NCBI GenBank assembly: GCA_958426095.1
Contig: CATZYB010000134.1
Location: 1 to 7,057, forward strand
Length of the DNA: 7,057 bases
DNA from: an uncultured Lachnospiraceae bacterium
GTDB lineage: Bacteria; Bacillota; Clostridia; Lachnospirales; Lachnospiraceae
Direction: 5' to 3'
The notes beneath the pieces are model-generated. The model did no database searches. It had not been told where the DNA came from and saw nothing but the letters and a program-made list of their open reading frames with translations. A program made the translations under genes and the position numbers. This document shows, piece after piece, positions 6,396 through 7,057 of the stretch (positions within the stretch are counted from its first letter, which is position 1; each line of letters starts with the position of its first letter).

Positions 6396-6404
6396 TGATA
6401 TAAA
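6396..6404 (+). promoter_or_regulatory. Possible extended -10 promoter element
   Basis: TGATATAAA at 6396-6404 fits an extended -10 (TGn plus TATAAA) and no clear -35 is seen at 16-18 nt upstream. It overlaps the 12-base palindrome ATAAAATTTTAT (6400-6411). Transcription starting near 6411 would favour the ATG at 6448 for the next gene. In such AT-rich DNA chance matches are common. Confidence 0.3.
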
Positions 6405-6447
6405 ATTTTATGGTAAAAAATTTAGCTCCGTAAAATGCAAAAGAAAA

Positions 6448-6993
6448 ATGAAATTAATAATAGTTTTAATAATTGTATATGTAATTCTTTTCATGCTTAT
6501 CAATTTTACAAATCTTAAAATTGTGTTAAGGATAAAGGAAAAAATAAATGAAAATATAGGGATAAATAGTTGGCTCACAACATTATTTATTGTTGGTTTT
6601 GTAGGGGCAGTTTTTACCTATCAAAATAATCAGAATAATCAAAAACAGGTAGAAATTGCAAATAGGGAAACAGCCCCTTTATTTTATATTGAAAAAAGGA
6701 AGAGCAATGATGGAATTGGTTGGGAATATTATATAAGTAATGATAAAGGGATTGCTTCCTATGTGACATTTTCTAAATATGCAAATTTTAGTTTTCGATA
6801 TAAGGATGAACCTTATAGAATCAGTTTATATTTTTTAAATGATGATATCGAAAATGATGAGTCCAAACAAAGATGGATTTTTAGTCCAGTGGTCCAGGAG
6901 TATGATAAAGAATATGCTTTAGAATTAGTTAGATCATATTTGCTTGAAAAAACCGGGGAAGAGTTAATTTTTAATGTAGAAATAATTTTGTAG
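6448..6993 (+). CDS. Hypothetical protein with two N-terminal membrane helices
   Basis: A 181-residue protein from the ATG at 6448. It begins directly with a membrane segment (MKLIIVLIIVYVILFMLI, 1-18), has a basic/amphipathic loop (KIVLRIKEKINENIG), a second helix (WLTTLFIVGFVGAVFTY, about 42-58), a polar Asn/Gln-rich connector (QNNQNNQKQVEIANRETAP) and then about 115 residues of soluble, mixed alpha/beta character. The pattern of a helix, a Gln/Glu/Asn-rich stretch, then a Pro-x-Phe strand (PLFYIEKR) is common in accessory small-membrane proteins of unknown function. The frame stays open upstream to a TTG at 6364 and an ATG at 6373, which would overlap the DUF4160 end, but those extra residues are not family-like and have no ribosome site; the ATG at 6448 has only a poor one (AAAAG). 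The gene is much richer in A and T than all genes upstream, which suggests acquisition by transfer. I do not recognise the family. Confidence 0.65.
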   Translation: MKLIIVLIIVYVILFMLINFTNLKIVLRIKEKINENIGINSWLTTLFIVGFVGAVFTYQNNQNNQKQVEIANRETAPLFYIEKRKSNDGIGWEYYISNDKGIASYVTFSKYANFSFRYKDEPYRISLYFLNDDIENDESKQRWIFSPVVQEYDKEYALELVRSYLLEKTGEELIFNVEIIL

Positions 6994-7057
6994 TAGTTAT
7001 TAATAGAAAATAAAAAAAATAAAATAAAAATTTAAATAAATGAATATGAGTATAAGA

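Noticed and set aside
6364..6447. Longer form of the AT-rich membrane protein starting at TTG 6364 or ATG 6373
   Set aside because: It overlaps the DUF4160 end, has no ribosome site, and would put a polar, Cys-containing stretch before the membrane helix. It cannot be excluded.
6994..7057. A/T runs at the window end as a repeat, origin or attachment site
   Set aside because: It is low-complexity A-rich sequence without a clear repeat unit, stem or partner copy in the window.

Overview
The window looks like a chromosomal segment of an anaerobic, low-to-moderate-GC Gram-positive bacterium of the Clostridia, most likely a Lachnospiraceae-type gut organism. The reasons are a single-chain pyruvate:ferredoxin oxidoreductase (PFOR), strong AGGAGG-type ribosome sites, a UPF0371/DUF1846 protein, a HAAS/DUF1700 membrane protein and a lipoprotein with a Gram-positive-style signal peptide. 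The species-level placement is inference.

Layout: (1) 1-826, the C-terminal part of PFOR on the + strand, in strongly biased codons typical of an abundant enzyme, closed by a hairpin terminator (864-894). (2) 922-1416, a minus-strand lipoprotein with a short BamE/SmpA-like segment and a disordered tail; it converges on PFOR and probably shares that terminator. (3) 1524-3029, a minus-strand UPF0371/DUF1846 gene with its own terminator (1469-1514) and promoter (3074-3103). (4) 3191-5870, a tight + strand operon: M16 zinc peptidase, HAAS/DUF1700 membrane protein, rRNA methyltransferase RlmH and a GNAT acetyltransferase, with gaps of only 9, 12 and 25 nt. (5) 5879-6993, an accessory tail: an 89-residue acidic protein of unknown function, a DUF4160 gene that overlaps it but is broken by a one-base frameshift, and a very AT-rich gene for a two-helix membrane protein. 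The last 60 or so bases are AT-rich with no recognisable feature.

How the parts relate: the UPF0371 gene and the M16 operon are divergent, and their best promoters appear to use the same hexamer (TTACAA on +, TTGTAA on -) as -35 element, so the two transcription units may compete. No terminator is visible between the GNAT gene and the 89-residue gene, so the accessory pair may ride on the housekeeping operon. There is no intergenic stretch above 300 bases.

No tRNA, rRNA, CRISPR array, insertion sequence or riboswitch was recognised. Most of the window is ordinary core genome. The parts that deserve a second look are the 89-aa/DUF4160 pair with its frameshift, the AT-rich membrane protein after it, and the shared-hexamer divergent promoter. 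Nothing here is strong enough to call a new biological system.
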